Positions 11,881-22,318 of a stretch of DNA of 64,000 bases are shown one piece after another. This stretch comes from Allium sativum (taxonomy: Eukaryota > Streptophyta > Magnoliopsida > Asparagales > Amaryllidaceae), in assembly GCA_030737875.1 (NCBI GenBank), contig CM060922.1:319153456-319217455 (forward strand), read 5' to 3'. The position numbers and the translations under genes are program-made. Numbering within the stretch: position 1 is the first letter of the stretch; every line of letters begins with the position of its first letter. Under the pieces are notes generated by a model, which made no database searches, had not been told where the DNA came from, and was given only the letters and a program-made list of their open reading frames with translations.

Positions 11881-14200
11881 TGGTGCTCCAAACTATTATT
11901 GGGTCTGACTTAACTAGGCTGCATAATACGATTATGGCCTTAGAGACAAAAGCATGAATTATTCTACATTTTGAGCAAATGAATAATACTGAACAAAATG
12001 TTCAACATACGATCCTAGAGTTATATAGAAAATATAATTGACATAAGATGTCTACCTAAAAGGTTGTGTTTTGAGTTTAGCCAAAGCTGGGTCAAGTCAT
12101 GACTAGATATGGATCTTGGAACACCATTATATGTATATAATGATTTACATATATAAACAGAGGGATGTTCATTTGAGTGGGAGCGTATTTTAGTTTCAAT
12201 TACATATTTATGTTAATATAAATTTTGATTGTCAAAATTTTGTATTAAATAAATATTACAGAATCAGTTATTATTTATTATCTAATGTAGATATTAAATA
12301 ATAAATAACTCGATAATTTAAATTAATCCTTAAGAAGGATATAAATTGAATTAAATCAAATTTCTTAACTGACATTGAAATTTGAGGATTGTCCTCAAAC
12401 AAATCAAACGTAATTGTTCTAACAAATATAGAGGATCTAAAACCAAAGTCAAAGTATGACTTCAACTGAATAAGATATAAATTTTATAATAATCTACTTA
12501 TACATTCCTAGTATTAGATACTAGATATAAATCACATAAATGTACGTTGATTTACAGAAATTGCAGAATAAGTAGAAATCTGATAAAATGACAAGTGGAC
12601 TTACGAATGGAAATGAAACAAAAGTTGTTGGATTATCCACAGCAAGTTGATTCTTGTTCTACATACTGGCTTAATTAAAATAGATAAAATAATTGTTATT
12701 ATGAAATTCCATTTAAAATAAATGTTATTATAAAACTTGTTTTGACAGGTTTAAATTTCATTTGTAGTAAAAGAACAATTGTTATTCATTTTATTTAAAT
12801 GAAATACCTAATGGAATTTCACAAATAGTTAATGAATTTTATAAATCTTTAACTATAATGTACCTGACATAAATACCAAGTGGATTAAATTTAGTGATTT
12901 AAATCCAACATACTTTTAGCATTACCAGTTAGCCAACATAAACAAGAAAGTATGTCAAAATCCATAATGATGGAATTTTGAGATCATTTGGTTTTGAATT
13001 ATATGAAGAATACAAATCTTGTTTATTAGACAAAGTAACAGAATCACTTTTTCATTTGACACAGTGATTGAGTGACAAGTATTGGGTCTCGAACATAATG
13101 ATGTATATGGAGCAACGAATACATAAGATAGAGGTAGGTTTTATTACTTCATTATATCTACTGATGATATCAGTAGATATAGATATGTATATCTTACGAA
13201 ATACATATCAGAATCCTTTGAAAAGTTCAAAGAATTCAAAGTGAAGTTAGAAACCAATTTTAATAGAAAATAAATATTTATCGAACAGTTCGAAAGAGAA
13301 CATTTAAGCCAATAAATTTAATGACTATCTGAATGAGTTTGGAATTGTTTCACAACTCTGTCCACCTAGAACACCATATTAGAATGGTATGTCTGAACGG
13401 AGATATTGAACCTTATAAGATATAGTACGATTAATGATAAGTCATATAGATCTTCCTATAAGTTAAATTTAGAACAATTGTATTAAATCCCACTAAAACG
13501 ATTTGAAGACGCCATATAAGATATGAACTAGGAAATGTCCTAGTGTGTCTAATACAAAGATTTGGGATGTAAGGCGTTTGTTAAACGTCCTTCCTCTGAT
13601 AAGATCGGACCCAAATCAGATAACTATTTTATGGATATGAATTCTCAGAGAATAAAATGTTTATTACTTGATTTGGTATCCTTATGAAGGAGAGTCAGTC
13701 TCTTAGATACCGATGGGAATAAAATAGAATTCGAGATATATCGAAAACCACAAGATACCACTAAATCTTGTATAGACAAGAAATTGAGTGGGAGTGACAC
13801 AATAACTCTAATGTTATTTGATAACACATTGATTATTGTAAGTAATGTTAGTTTAAAAACAAGAAATAAATACTGATTTTAAGAAAGAAAATGTTTGGAT
13901 TAAGAAGTTAATGATTGAACTTAATTCATTGTTGATCGAATGATACACATTGCGATAACAATATGGCTGTTGCTCAGGCCTAAAAACATTAAACTCATCA
14001 TCAATCCAAACATATATTTTAAGAAATATAATTCTTATGTGAAGTTGTTCACACAAGAAATAAACATATCTGCAAAGTTACAAAAGTTGTAATGTTGCAG
14101 ACCTACTGAATTAAACTCTGTCGCAGCAGAAGTTTAATAGTCACACTAGTTTCATAAGTATACGATACGTAAATGATTGACTCTAGTGCAAGTGGGAGAT
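11880..14200 (+). pseudogene. Decayed Ty1/copia gag-pol (Angela/Tork-like)
   Basis: A heavily mutated + strand polyprotein remnant. Integrase traces run from about 13,080 to 13,640: a DVYGA-like start of the catalytic core, then FNDYLNEFGIVSQLCPPRTPY and NGMSERR, which in intact copies surround the third catalytic residue (E of SERR). RNase H traces lie at about 13,950-14,130: CDNNMAVAQA, then HHQSKHIF and ICKV. Reverse transcriptase motifs are missing between them, which points to an internal deletion. Many stops and frameshifts break all frames. It ends in a polypurine tract at 14,190 followed by the 3' LTR. The gag portion is inferred only from position. Confidence 0.7.
14190..14199 (+). 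other. Polypurine tract of copia element
   Basis: AAGTGGGAGA lies just before TGTTAGAG, the LTR start. Confidence 0.7.
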
Positions 14201-15581
14201 TGTTAGAGTTTGTGCCCTAGAGGCAATTCATTTGATGAGATTGATAACACTGTTGATGTTTTTATTTTATTTGGAATAAAATATTATTCTATTATATTGT
14301 ATTTACTGCGTAATATAAATAATGATATAATAGAAGTCCTTAGAATAATAATACGGAATTATATAGTTCGAGTAAGACTGAACTTGAGATTATATAATGT
14401 GATAAGTATTATAATTCTTAAATGCCCCTAGTCGAGTTTTATTGTTAATATAGGACAACGATAAAGCGTTAAGACTAGTATGTTGATTGACTGATGATCA
14501 CATCTCATTGATCATTAATATACGTGATATTAAAGTCAAGATATAAATACGTATTGGAGAATAGCGTATTGGGCTGACCCACCGTGAGATAAGTACATGG
14601 AATATAATTAACAAGTATCATAAGTTGTTCTCATAGTGATAGTGATATAATGGTCCTCAGACCTGAAATCATTATAATTTTATTTGAGGATATTTGTGTT
14701 TTGATATCATCTAAAGTTATTTCGTAACAGAGTAATGATAACGGTGATTATTGGATACATTTAGAATCGAATATAAATTATGAATGATCTAGATGGAATT
14801 TAACCCTACGATATATTCGTAGTGATATCCATGGGCCTCTTGATTAAGTGAGACTGTGAAATGCATGGCCGTGCTCAAATATTGATTTGTTTCAAACAGT
14901 CTACTTATTGATCAAGAAAAACAGATTAAATTATAAAGAGGATGATACGATCCATGCCTCCAGTTTAATCTTGGATATAACGGTTAAAAGGATTAAATTA
15001 TATTGATACACCATTCACAAAGTTCATATCGAATCATTGATATTGTTGTAGCTTGGGTAGCAGTGATGTATTACTAGATGTCGCTCACTGATTACGGTTT
15101 AATTGTTTAAATGGTTGCCAACGCTACAACAACCTATAGGGTCACACTTATAGGTGTTGCAAATGAAGAGAATATTTAAAATGGAAATCAAAAGTTATTT
15201 TTGACTAATTCCATTTGAACGGATAAGAGGGGAGTAAAATATCTCGTTAGGGTTCACTTTATAAAAGGGTATGAGGGCCACATTATTGGTTATCCCTTTT
15301 TTTCAAAAAAAAAAAAAACTAAATCTCGTTCAAGCTAAATCGGCTAGTACCGATCCTTCATTCTCGGATTTGATTGTCAATATCGAGAGCAACACCCGTG
15401 GATCTCCTATAGAGGTGTTCGATTTCAAACACTCGATTCGAAGAAGATCTGAAATTCATTCAACGATTTCGTAGACAGGGTTTCGTTCGATTCTGCTATT
15501 CAAGAAGAAAGGTACCTGTTTTGATTTAATTTTGTTCGATTTAATCAACTAGGGTTTCTGATTTTAATTGGTTCCGCTGCA
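14201..15581 (+). repeat. 3' LTR of Angela/Tork-like copia
   Basis: Begins TGTTAGAGTTTGTGCCCTAG then AGGCAAT, the hallmark LTR start of Angela-type copia elements, directly after a polypurine tract. A GGTTCCGCTGCA segment at 15,570-15,581 resembles the LTR 3' end of this group, so the end given is a best guess; it could run to about 15,600. No matching 5' LTR was found in the window. Confidence 0.65.
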
Positions 15582-15830
15582 AGCTACTATCGTCTGCTAA
15601 TACTTCAAAAAATATTCAATGTTAGCGCATTAAACAGTTAAACCTATAGGCAAATGAATTTCCATAAATTTTAAGAACACAACTAGGATCATGGTAATGG
15701 AACTATAGTTGCATAAATAATAAACGTCTTTATTTTGCCTTTTAAGGTCTTTGTTTCATCATTATGATAAACACAACAAAATAATCATATTGCATTTGGG
15801 CTGATTTAGCAGTCATGTTTTACAGATTAT

Positions 15831-15898
15831 GTTTTATTTATGTGATTTTTTATATACCTTGTATTGTTTTATTTATGTGATTTTTATATACCATGTAG
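15831..15898. repeat. 34-bp direct duplication
   Basis: Two adjacent near-identical units beginning GTTTTATTTATGTGATTTTT and ending in ATATACCTTGTATT or ATATACCATGTAG. Confidence 0.8.
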
Positions 15899-16140
15899 TC
15901 TTTGTTTTGAAAATATTTTTTAAAACATTTTCAATTTGGTGAAATGATCCTGTATATACTTATACAGACCCCTGTGTCCTCACATAGGTTTCAAAATGCA
16001 CTATTTTTTCAATGTAAAGAGTAACTGTTTTGTGAAAAACAAAATGCTAATTAAAATTAATGGAAATTTTGATTGGCATCGACAGATATCATATCATCCT
16101 TATTAATCTCATAGTTCGTTAGTCTAATAGGTATGAAGTG

Positions 16141-16230
16141 TACACACACATACACACACATATATATACCCATACATACATACATACATACATACATAGA
16201 TACATACATACATACATACATACATATATG
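16141..16230. repeat. Microsatellite (CA)n / (CATA)n
   Basis: Starts with TACACACACA runs, passes through a TATATATA block, then about 16 CATA units with one GATA interruption. Confidence 0.95.
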
Positions 16231-16501
16231 TTTGTGTGTGTAAATATATCATTTCAACAATGTGAAGGTTTATTCATTGCTTGCTTTTAAACTATAATTA
16301 TATATTGATTTAACTTTGGATATGACCGTCAATCTCGTGATCTTGCCTTCACTTGTTATGGCTATAAACCATGTTATGGCTAAAATATATTGCAAAAGAG
16401 TATAAATTAAAGTAGCATAATTTAAGAGACCTAGAAATAACATGATCCCGAAGTCAAACAGTAAAACGCAAAGGCGGTGTATAAAGAAACAAAATGATTA
16501 C

Positions 16502-16609
16502 CTGATAGTCTATTTCGTGGTAGTATAATTTCGCCCAAAACAAAACCAATAAAGCATATGTTGTGAAGAATAGAAGACATGGTGTGCCAAGAAGAATATG
16601 TTGAAAAAT
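16502..16609 (-). pseudogene. TOM1/THH1-family exon fragment (DUF1084)
   Basis: A 108-bp exon on the minus strand with clean splice borders: ...TTTACAG before and GTAATC after. Its 36 residues include [19 protein letters not shown], preceded by [10 protein letters not shown]. This closely matches the conserved membrane segment of plant TOM1/TOM3/THH1 proteins, multi-pass vacuolar-membrane proteins known to support tobamovirus replication complexes. The exon is open and could splice, but no neighbouring TOM1 exons were found. It is therefore a captured or isolated fragment. Dioxygenase, PFK and histone H3 fragments lie on the same strand nearby, which favours capture by a transposon. Confidence 0.7.
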
Positions 16610-17246
16610 CTGTAAATTAACAAAATAAAGGGAAAAAAGTTGCAAGTTATCATCAAAGAGTTTATGTAAACATATGAGCTGAGGGAATGCTTATAATATC
16701 AAGGATAACCCCATTTAACATTAGTAGTAGTATTATTTTTATTTTTCAAGCAACATTATACGTATTTTACAAAACCTGACATATTATCATTAGGTCATTA
16801 TTAGAGTAGAACATCAATATGATTTTTCATCATAGTAGTGCATATTTCTTATATATATATCATGTGAAGCTTGCACAAAAAAAAGAACGAAAAACAAATG
16901 CTAAACTGCATCTAATGCACTGGTTGTTCAAAGTTCAAAGATAGAGTTTGACGATTCCTTCAACTATCACCGAGGTGTGGACTCGCCAATCTCTGAATTG
17001 AATAATAGGAAACATAAAGCTTATAAAAACATGTTATTAGTCCAACTAGCATAGATCAATATAACATTAGTTGTGCTTATACTTATGATTGTGCACAAGC
17101 ACATGTTGCACAATGAAGGACATCATCTATCATTTGTCATCACCTACCCAGTATGCACTACTCAGTTAACCAGACTATAACCAGATGCTGCTATCCATAA
17201 AGCACAGACGGCTAAGCAAGTATATGTGGCCAAAACATGTGCATAC

Positions 17247-17380
17247 CTGAAGTAAGTCGCTAATATTAACAGTGATGCTACCCTCTTGGTAACCAACAAG
17301 GATCCAGTCTCCATCTTTAAGAACCTCAAGTCCTCCAATCTCTTCCTAAAATAATAGAGAAATGCAGTTGTCATCCTAAT
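17247..17380 (-). pseudogene. 2-oxoglutarate/Fe(II) dioxygenase exon, distal part
   Basis: Continues the exon that starts at 23,155 on the minus strand; the two pieces are separated only by the Tnt1-like insertion. It reads DDNCISLLF, a TAG stop, then EEIGGLEVLKDGDWI and GSITVNISDLLQ before a GTATGC donor at 17,246. The GGLEVLKDG.W and VNI.DLLQ strings are typical of the double-stranded beta-helix of plant 2OG-Fe(II) oxygenases, and an intron after LLQ is usual in that superfamily. The subfamily is not resolved. One in-frame stop lies in this half and another at the insertion site, so it is a pseudogene. Confidence 0.7.
17376..17380. other. Target-site duplication CTAAT (left)
   Basis: CTAAT directly precedes the TG start of the LTR at 17,381 and is repeated at 23,104-23,108 after the other LTR. 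Confidence 0.95.
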
Positions 17381-18165
17381 TGATAGGATCGATTAGGGGT
17401 TACTTCAAGCTACACCCACAATATCACACACAAGACAATCAATCAACACACCATTCAAATAAAAAAGATACGATGAAAGTAAAATAGCAAGACACAAGAT
17501 TTTTATACGTGGAAAACCTCTTCGATGTGAAGAGTAAAAACCACGAGACCTCTTAAGGAGTCTACCCTCTTCTCTTATTGATAAACCAAAAGGGGAAAAC
17601 AACCCCAAAATGTTTACAAAAGATTCTCTTCTAATCACCGGAATCCAAAAACAATAAGAGATGAAAAAGGTGTAAGAGAACACCCTATGTGTGCACTTCA
17701 GGCCAGCGGTGTATCGAGCAAGAATGAAGCTCAATCTTGAAGACCAAAACACCTTGAAGAAGATGATAAATGACCAAAAACTGCTGCTGCCTTATGTGAC
17801 CAGATCTGGTTATATTAACCCTTTTTCTTTTAATGTGCATACCAAAATTGTGAGTAATCTCCCAAATGTCTTTCCTTAAAAGAAAAGATATTGTTGCACA
17901 AAAGGCATGCTTGCACAACAAATCTAGAAAAAAGACAAAACTAATAAATCTCCCCCACAAATTAAGCATGGCCTGCATAAAAAGATATGCCAAATATGCC
18001 TGCATACAATTATGCCAAATATGCTTGCATAAAATTATGTCAAATATGCCTGCATAAAATTATGCCAAATATGCCTGCATAAAATTATGCCAAATAAGCC
18101 TGCATAAAATTATGCCAAATATGCTTGCATAAAATTATGCCAAATATGGGCTGGAATAACCAACA
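17381..18165 (-). repeat. 3' LTR of Tnt1-like element
   Basis: 785 bp, beginning TGATAGGATCG and ending AACCAACA as read on the + strand. It is identical to 22,319-23,103 in a line-by-line comparison. The U3 end (right side) carries about seven 25-bp tandem units (17,975-18,150). Confidence 0.95.
17975..18150 (-). repeat. 25-bp U3 tandem repeats (3' LTR)
   Basis: About seven units of the form GCCTGCATAAAATTATGCC then AAATAT, with single-base variants. They sit in U3, upstream of the probable TATA (GGTTATATTAACCC in + orientation, near 17,808). In tobacco Tnt1 short U3 tandem repeats are known promoter activators, so a similar role is plausible here. Confidence 0.75.
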
Positions 18166-18182
18166 ATCTCCCCCTCCAGCCC
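18166..18182 (-). other. Polypurine tract of Tnt1-like element
   Basis: Minus-strand GGCTGGAGGGGGAGAT directly precedes the LTR start TGTTGG. Confidence 0.85.
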
Positions 18183-18209
18183 AACTTGGGGAAGATATGC
18201 ATGCTTCAA

Positions 18210-19568
18210 TCAACATTTGAAACTCATTCCCACAAGCTTGCTACAAACATCAAGCTTGTTTCCTGGAACCACTTTAGTCAACATATCTGCACCATTCTTG
18301 TTTGTATGAATTTTCTTTAACTTGAGCATATTTTCTTCAATCACATTTCTTAACCAATGATACCGAACATCAATATGCTTAGTGCGTGCATGATACATGG
18401 AATTCTTGCTCAAATCCATAGCACTCTGACTGTCACAGAATACTATATACTCTTCTTGTTGCAAACCCAACTCTTGAAGGAACCTCTTCAACCAAAGCAT
18501 CTCTTTACTTGCTTCCACAGCTGCTATATACTCTGCCTCGGTTGAAGATAAAGCCACACACTTTTGTAACTTGGATTGCCAAGAAATGGCTCCCCCTGAA
18601 AATGTGAACACATAACCTGAGGTAGATTTTCTACTATCAATGTCACCAGCCATGTCTGCATCTGTATACCCCTCAAGAACATGTTTGCTACCTCCAAAAC
18701 ATAAGCAAAATCTAGAAGTACCACGCAAATATCTGAAAATCCACTTTACTGCATCCCAATGAACTTTACCAGGATTGGATAAGTATCTACTCACCAAACC
18801 AACAGAATGTGCAATATCTGGCCTAGTGCACACCATAGCATACATCAATGAACCAACTGCAGATGAATAAGGAATAGAAGACATACTTGCTTTTTCCTTC
18901 TCCGTTGTTGGACAATCCCTCTTACTTAGCTTAAAATGAGATGCGAGTGGTGTACAAACCGGCTTAGCATGCTTCATATTGAACCTTTCAAGCACACGTT
19001 CAATATATTTTTCTTGAGATAGCCACAACTTCCTAGCTTTTCTGTCACGAACAATCTCCATGCCTAAGATTTGCTTTGCAGGACCCATGTCCTTCATGTC
19101 AAATGACTTGGACAAATCTTTCTTCAAGTTGCTAATCAATTCTAAGTTTTGTCCAACTACCAACATGTCATCCACATATAAAAGAAGAATAATGAAGATA
19201 TCACCAGGAAACTTTCTAAAATACACACAAGGATCTGCAACAGTCCTCTTGTAACCATTGCTTGTCATAAATGAATCAAATTTGTGATACCACTGCCTTG
19301 GTGCTTGCTTAAGTCCATAAAGACTCTTCTTCAACTTGCAAACAAGTTTTTCTTTTCCCTTTTCTTCAAATCCTTCAGGTTGTTCCATGTAGATTTCTTC
19401 CTGCAAATCACCATGTAAAAATGCGGTTTTTACATCAAGTTGTTCCAATTCAAGGTCACAACTTGCTGCTAAACCCAAAATGGTTCTGATAGAAGTCATC
19501 TTGACAACTGGTGAAAAAATTTCATCAAAATCAATGCCTTTTTTCTGATTGCATCCTTTGACTACCAA
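18210..19568 (-). CDS. Tnt1-like pol: reverse transcriptase and RNase H
   Basis: This 452-residue frame holds the end of the polyprotein. RT motifs include VKTAFLHGDLQEEIYMEQPEG, KSLYGLKQAPRQWY and the catalytic LLLYVDDMLVVG. RNase H follows with YTDADMAGD, SSTEAEY, DSQSAMDLSKN and YHARTKHIDVRYHW. It makes cDNA from the element's RNA inside virus-like particles. The frame joins the upstream Gag-protease-integrase frame through a 7-bp overlap (19,562-19,568), where one base appears to have been lost, so the normal single polyprotein is broken. The ATG used here is internal, not a natural start. The C-terminus (KLVGMSFKC) looks complete. Confidence 0.93.
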   Translation of the reverse strand: MVVKGCNQKKGIDFDEIFSPVVKMTSIRTILGLAASCDLELEQLDVKTAFLHGDLQEEIYMEQPEGFEEKGKEKLVCKLKKSLYGLKQAPRQWYHKFDSFMTSNGYKRTVADPCVYFRKFPGDIFIILLLYVDDMLVVGQNLELISNLKKDLSKSFDMKDMGPAKQILGMEIVRDRKARKLWLSQEKYIERVLERFNMKHAKPVCTPLASHFKLSKRDCPTTEKEKASMSSIPYSSAVGSLMYAMVCTRPDIAHSVGLVSRYLSNPGKVHWDAVKWIFRYLRGTSRFCLCFGGSKHVLEGYTDADMAGDIDSRKSTSGYVFTFSGGAISWQSKLQKCVALSSTEAEYIAAVEASKEMLWLKRFLQELGLQQEEYIVFCDSQSAMDLSKNSMYHARTKHIDVRYHWLRNVIEENMLKLKKIHTNKNGADMLTKVVPGNKLDVCSKLVGMSFKC

Positions 19569-22003
19569 CTAGCTTTGCGCTTTACTATCTTCTCACCATC
19601 TTTCTTGTTCTTGAAAACCCATTTGTTTTTCAAAACTTTCTTGCCTTTTGGAAGTTTCATTAGCTCAAAAGTCTGATTCTTCATCAAAGAATCCATCTCC
19701 TCTTTCATAGCCTCAAGCCAAAGATTCTTGTCTCGACTAGACAACACTTCTTGGAAGCTCTCGGGCTCACCATCAGCTGTAACTAAGATATAATCTGTGC
19801 TTGGATATCTTGTAGATGGTTTATGTTCTCTGGTTGATCTTCTAACTTGAGCATCATCCACTTGTGGGGCAATTTGCTCCCCCTGCTCATAAACCACTTC
19901 TCCATTTGGTTGAGCTTCATCATGAACATCATCATGAACATCATCAAAATGTGCACCATCAAGCTGTGCATCATCAACACCTTCATGTGTTGCATCAATA
20001 TCAGCCTGTATTGGCTGTTCAACAAAACCACGAGTAGGGGACAAAGAAACATCAGTAGTATCAATAAAAAAATCTGAGCTAGTATGATACCTTGCACTCA
20101 AAAGTTCTGCACCTTTTTCATGCTCAAAGAACACTACATCTCTGTTTCTTACTACCTTTCCTTTTTCTAGATCATATAGCCTGAACCCGTACTCTTCATC
20201 ACCATAGCCAACAAAAACACATGGATTAGTCTTGGAATCCAGCTTTGACCTTTGGTCTTTTGGCACATGCATGTATGCCTTGCATCCAAATACTCTAAGA
20301 TGTGTATATACAGGATCACATCCCTTCCATGCTCTCTCTGGAATGTCAAGCCCCAATGGAATAGATGGAGAACGGTTGATCAGATAAACTGATGTATTCA
20401 CTGCTTCAGCCCAAAATGACTTTGGTAGATCGGACATCTTCAACATGCATCGCACCTTCTCCACAATGGTTCTATTCATCCTCTCAGCTACACCATTGTG
20501 TTGGGGAGTGCCTGGAACTGTCTTCACATGTCGAATACCATATTGCGCACAATAATTCTTGAACTCATGTGAGGTATACTCTCCACCATTGTCTGTACGA
20601 AGGCACTTCAACTTGCTTTCTGTCTCCCTTTCCACCATAACATGAAACTTCTGAAAAGTTTCAAACACTTGGCTTTTGGTCTTCAAAATGTAAATCCATG
20701 TCTTTCTAGTAGCATCGTCAATAAAAGTGACAAAATATTTGTTGCCACCATTGGATTCAACCTCAATAGGACCACATACATCCGAATGTACAAGCTCCAA
20801 CTTAGCCTGCTTTCTTGTAGACTTTCTAGCAAAAGAAGCTCTATGTTGTTTTCCTGCTAAGCAATGATCACAAGGTTTAAGTGAAATTGTAGTATTGACA
20901 GGAATAAGAGATTTACCTGCTAAATATTTCAAATCCTTTTCACTCATGTGTCCCAATCTTCGATGCCACAAATTAGGAGAATCTTTTTCTTCCACTGCAT
21001 TGAGCTCACCAAAACATACAGTCAAATATGTCTTGTACAAAGAACAACACAACTCACCTCTTGCAATTGTCATGGATCCCTTGGATAATTTCCACTTGCC
21101 ACTCTCAAATGTGTGACGAAAGCCTTCTTGATCAAGAATATGAGCTGAAAGCAAATTAAGACGCAAATCCGGAATATGACGTACACCTTTCAATGTAAGC
21201 ATGCATCCAACATTAGTCTTCACACGAATATCACCAATCCCAACTATGCTTGCTGAACTCTGGTTACCCATTTTGACACTGCCAAAATCACCTGCTTGAT
21301 AATTCAAAAAATACTTTCTCTTAGGAACACAATGATATGAAGCACCTGTATCAACCAGCCACTCAGAATCTGTACTGCTAACATGATGACATTCACTAGT
21401 TGCGCAAATTAAAGTGACATCATCATCACTTTTAGAGGCTACTGCTGCAACATTTTTATCATCGCCTTCTTTTTGAAAATCATTCTTCTTCCCATGTTCT
21501 CTTTTCCAACGAAAGCAATACTTTTTAATATGGCCAGGCTTCTTGCAATAGTTGCATATGAAGTGATTCTTTCCATCACTAGACTTGGATCTTCCTCTTG
21601 AGTTATCACGGCCTTTGGGTCCTTTGCTCTTGCTTCTTCCTCTATTCTCCACAACAAGAGCTTGTGAATTGTCAACTCCAACCTCTTTTCTTCTAATTTC
21701 TTCATTAAACATGCTTTCTTTTATCACATCCAAAGATAGCACACCATCTGGAGCTGAATTACTAATGGTCACAACTAAAGTTTCCCAACTATCTGGCAAA
21801 GAACTCAATAAGAACAAAGCTTGCAATTCATCACCAAAAATGATCTTCATAGTTGTCAACTTGTTAATAATATCTTGGAAATCACTAAGATGCTCAGAAA
21901 CTGACTTTCCACCTTTCAACTTTAGATTAACAAGCCTTTTAATCAATGAAGCTTTGTTATGGGCGGTTTTCCTCTCATACAAACCTTCTAATTTCTTCCA
22001 CAA
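19562..22003 (-). CDS. Tnt1-like Gag (C-part), protease, integrase, start of RT
   Basis: About 813 residues. Gag: WKKLEGLYERKTAHNKASL through SLPDSWETLV (UBN2-type), then a CX2CX4HX4C knuckle CNYCKKPGHIKKYC. Protease: WLVDTGASYHCVP with catalytic DTGA. Integrase: zinc domain with LWHRRLGH and CDHCLAGK, and catalytic core with D in HSDVCGPI, D in LRTDNGGEY and E in GVAERMNRT. The frame then enters the spacer before RT and ends at KRKASW, where a 1-nt loss shifts the frame. It opens after an in-frame TAA at 22,022-22,024, so the N-terminal Gag piece is separate. The first codon here is not a real initiation site. Confidence 0.93.
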   Translation of the reverse strand: MWKKLEGLYERKTAHNKASLIKRLVNLKLKGGKSVSEHLSDFQDIINKLTTMKIIFGDELQALFLLSSLPDSWETLVVTISNSAPDGVLSLDVIKESMFNEEIRRKEVGVDNSQALVVENRGRSKSKGPKGRDNSRGRSKSSDGKNHFICNYCKKPGHIKKYCFRWKREHGKKNDFQKEGDDKNVAAVASKSDDDVTLICATSECHHVSSTDSEWLVDTGASYHCVPKRKYFLNYQAGDFGSVKMGNQSSASIVGIGDIRVKTNVGCMLTLKGVRHIPDLRLNLLSAHILDQEGFRHTFESGKWKLSKGSMTIARGELCCSLYKTYLTVCFGELNAVEEKDSPNLWHRRLGHMSEKDLKYLAGKSLIPVNTTISLKPCDHCLAGKQHRASFARKSTRKQAKLELVHSDVCGPIEVESNGGNKYFVTFIDDATRKTWIYILKTKSQVFETFQKFHVMVERETESKLKCLRTDNGGEYTSHEFKNYCAQYGIRHVKTVPGTPQHNGVAERMNRTIVEKVRCMLKMSDLPKSFWAEAVNTSVYLINRSPSIPLGLDIPERAWKGCDPVYTHLRVFGCKAYMHVPKDQRSKLDSKTNPCVFVGYGDEEYGFRLYDLEKGKVVRNRDVVFFEHEKGAELLSARYHTSSDFFIDTTDVSLSPTRGFVEQPIQADIDATHEGVDDAQLDGAHFDDVHDDVHDEAQPNGEVVYEQGEQIAPQVDDAQVRRSTREHKPSTRYPSTDYILVTADGEPESFQEVLSSRDKNLWLEAMKEEMDSLMKNQTFELMKLPKGKKVLKNKWVFKNKKDGEKIVKRKASW

Positions 22004-22021
22004 ATCATATGGATCGGTCTC

Positions 22022-22279
22022 TTATGACACATGGTTAAAAATGCTAATGTCAACCCATTGTCTAATGGTTCCTAAAGTTTTCCTTTTCAACTTTATCCAT
22101 TCATTCTCTTCCATTTTATCGGGTTTAGAAGGTTTAGAGATAATACCACTCGAACTAGTGACGGTTTCAATTGGGTCATGTAAATCCCTGCAATATAACA
22201 AGTCTTCCATCATAGGTCTCCAAATAGAATAGTTGGTTGATGTCAACTTAATCATTGAGCTGTGACTGCTCGACTCCAT
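22022..22279 (-). CDS. Tnt1-like Gag N-terminal piece
   Basis: Starts at ATG 22,279 (MESSSHSSMIKLTSTNYSIW), the typical copia Gag start with L.S.NYS.W; an upstream ATG at 22,303 overlaps the PBS side and is less likely. It reads to IFNHVS and stops at TAA (22,022-22,024). The next codon continues the same frame into the long Gag-protease-integrase region, so a single stop interrupts Gag. A recent point change or a sequencing error are both possible. Confidence 0.85.
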   Translation of the reverse strand: MESSSHSSMIKLTSTNYSIWRPMMEDLLYCRDLHDPIETVTSSSGIISKPSKPDKMEENEWIKLKRKTLGTIRQWVDISIFNHVS

Positions 22280-22303
22280 AGTGTGATAAATAACCAACCT
22301 CAA

Positions 22304-22315
22304 GCTCTGATACCA
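22304..22315 (-). other. Primer binding site of Tnt1-like element
   Basis: Minus-strand TGGTATCAGAGC, complementary to initiator tRNA-Met, three bases inside the 5' LTR boundary at 22,319. Confidence 0.95.
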
Positions 22316-22318
22316 ATT

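Larger units (their letters stand above)
15600..16490. other. AT-rich DNA with simple repeats, no gene seen
   Basis: Non-coding by inspection. Contains a 34-bp tandem duplication (15,831-15,898) and a CATA microsatellite (16,141-16,230). It probably belongs to the DNA that carries the gene fragments further right, but no transposon end was found here. Confidence 0.4.

Noticed and set aside
17405..18057. Frames of 60-115 residues on both strands of the copia LTR
   Set aside because: Repeated identically at 22,343-22,995 because the LTRs are identical; no domain and no known LTR-encoded gene in this group.
17975..18150. CRISPR-like array (regular 25-bp repeats)
   Set aside because: Units are contiguous with no unique spacers, lie in the U3 of a copia LTR and recur identically in the other LTR.
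19783..21705. Several 60-215 residue frames overlapping the copia polyprotein on other frames
   Set aside because: Shadows of Gag-protease-integrase; composition explained by the real frame.
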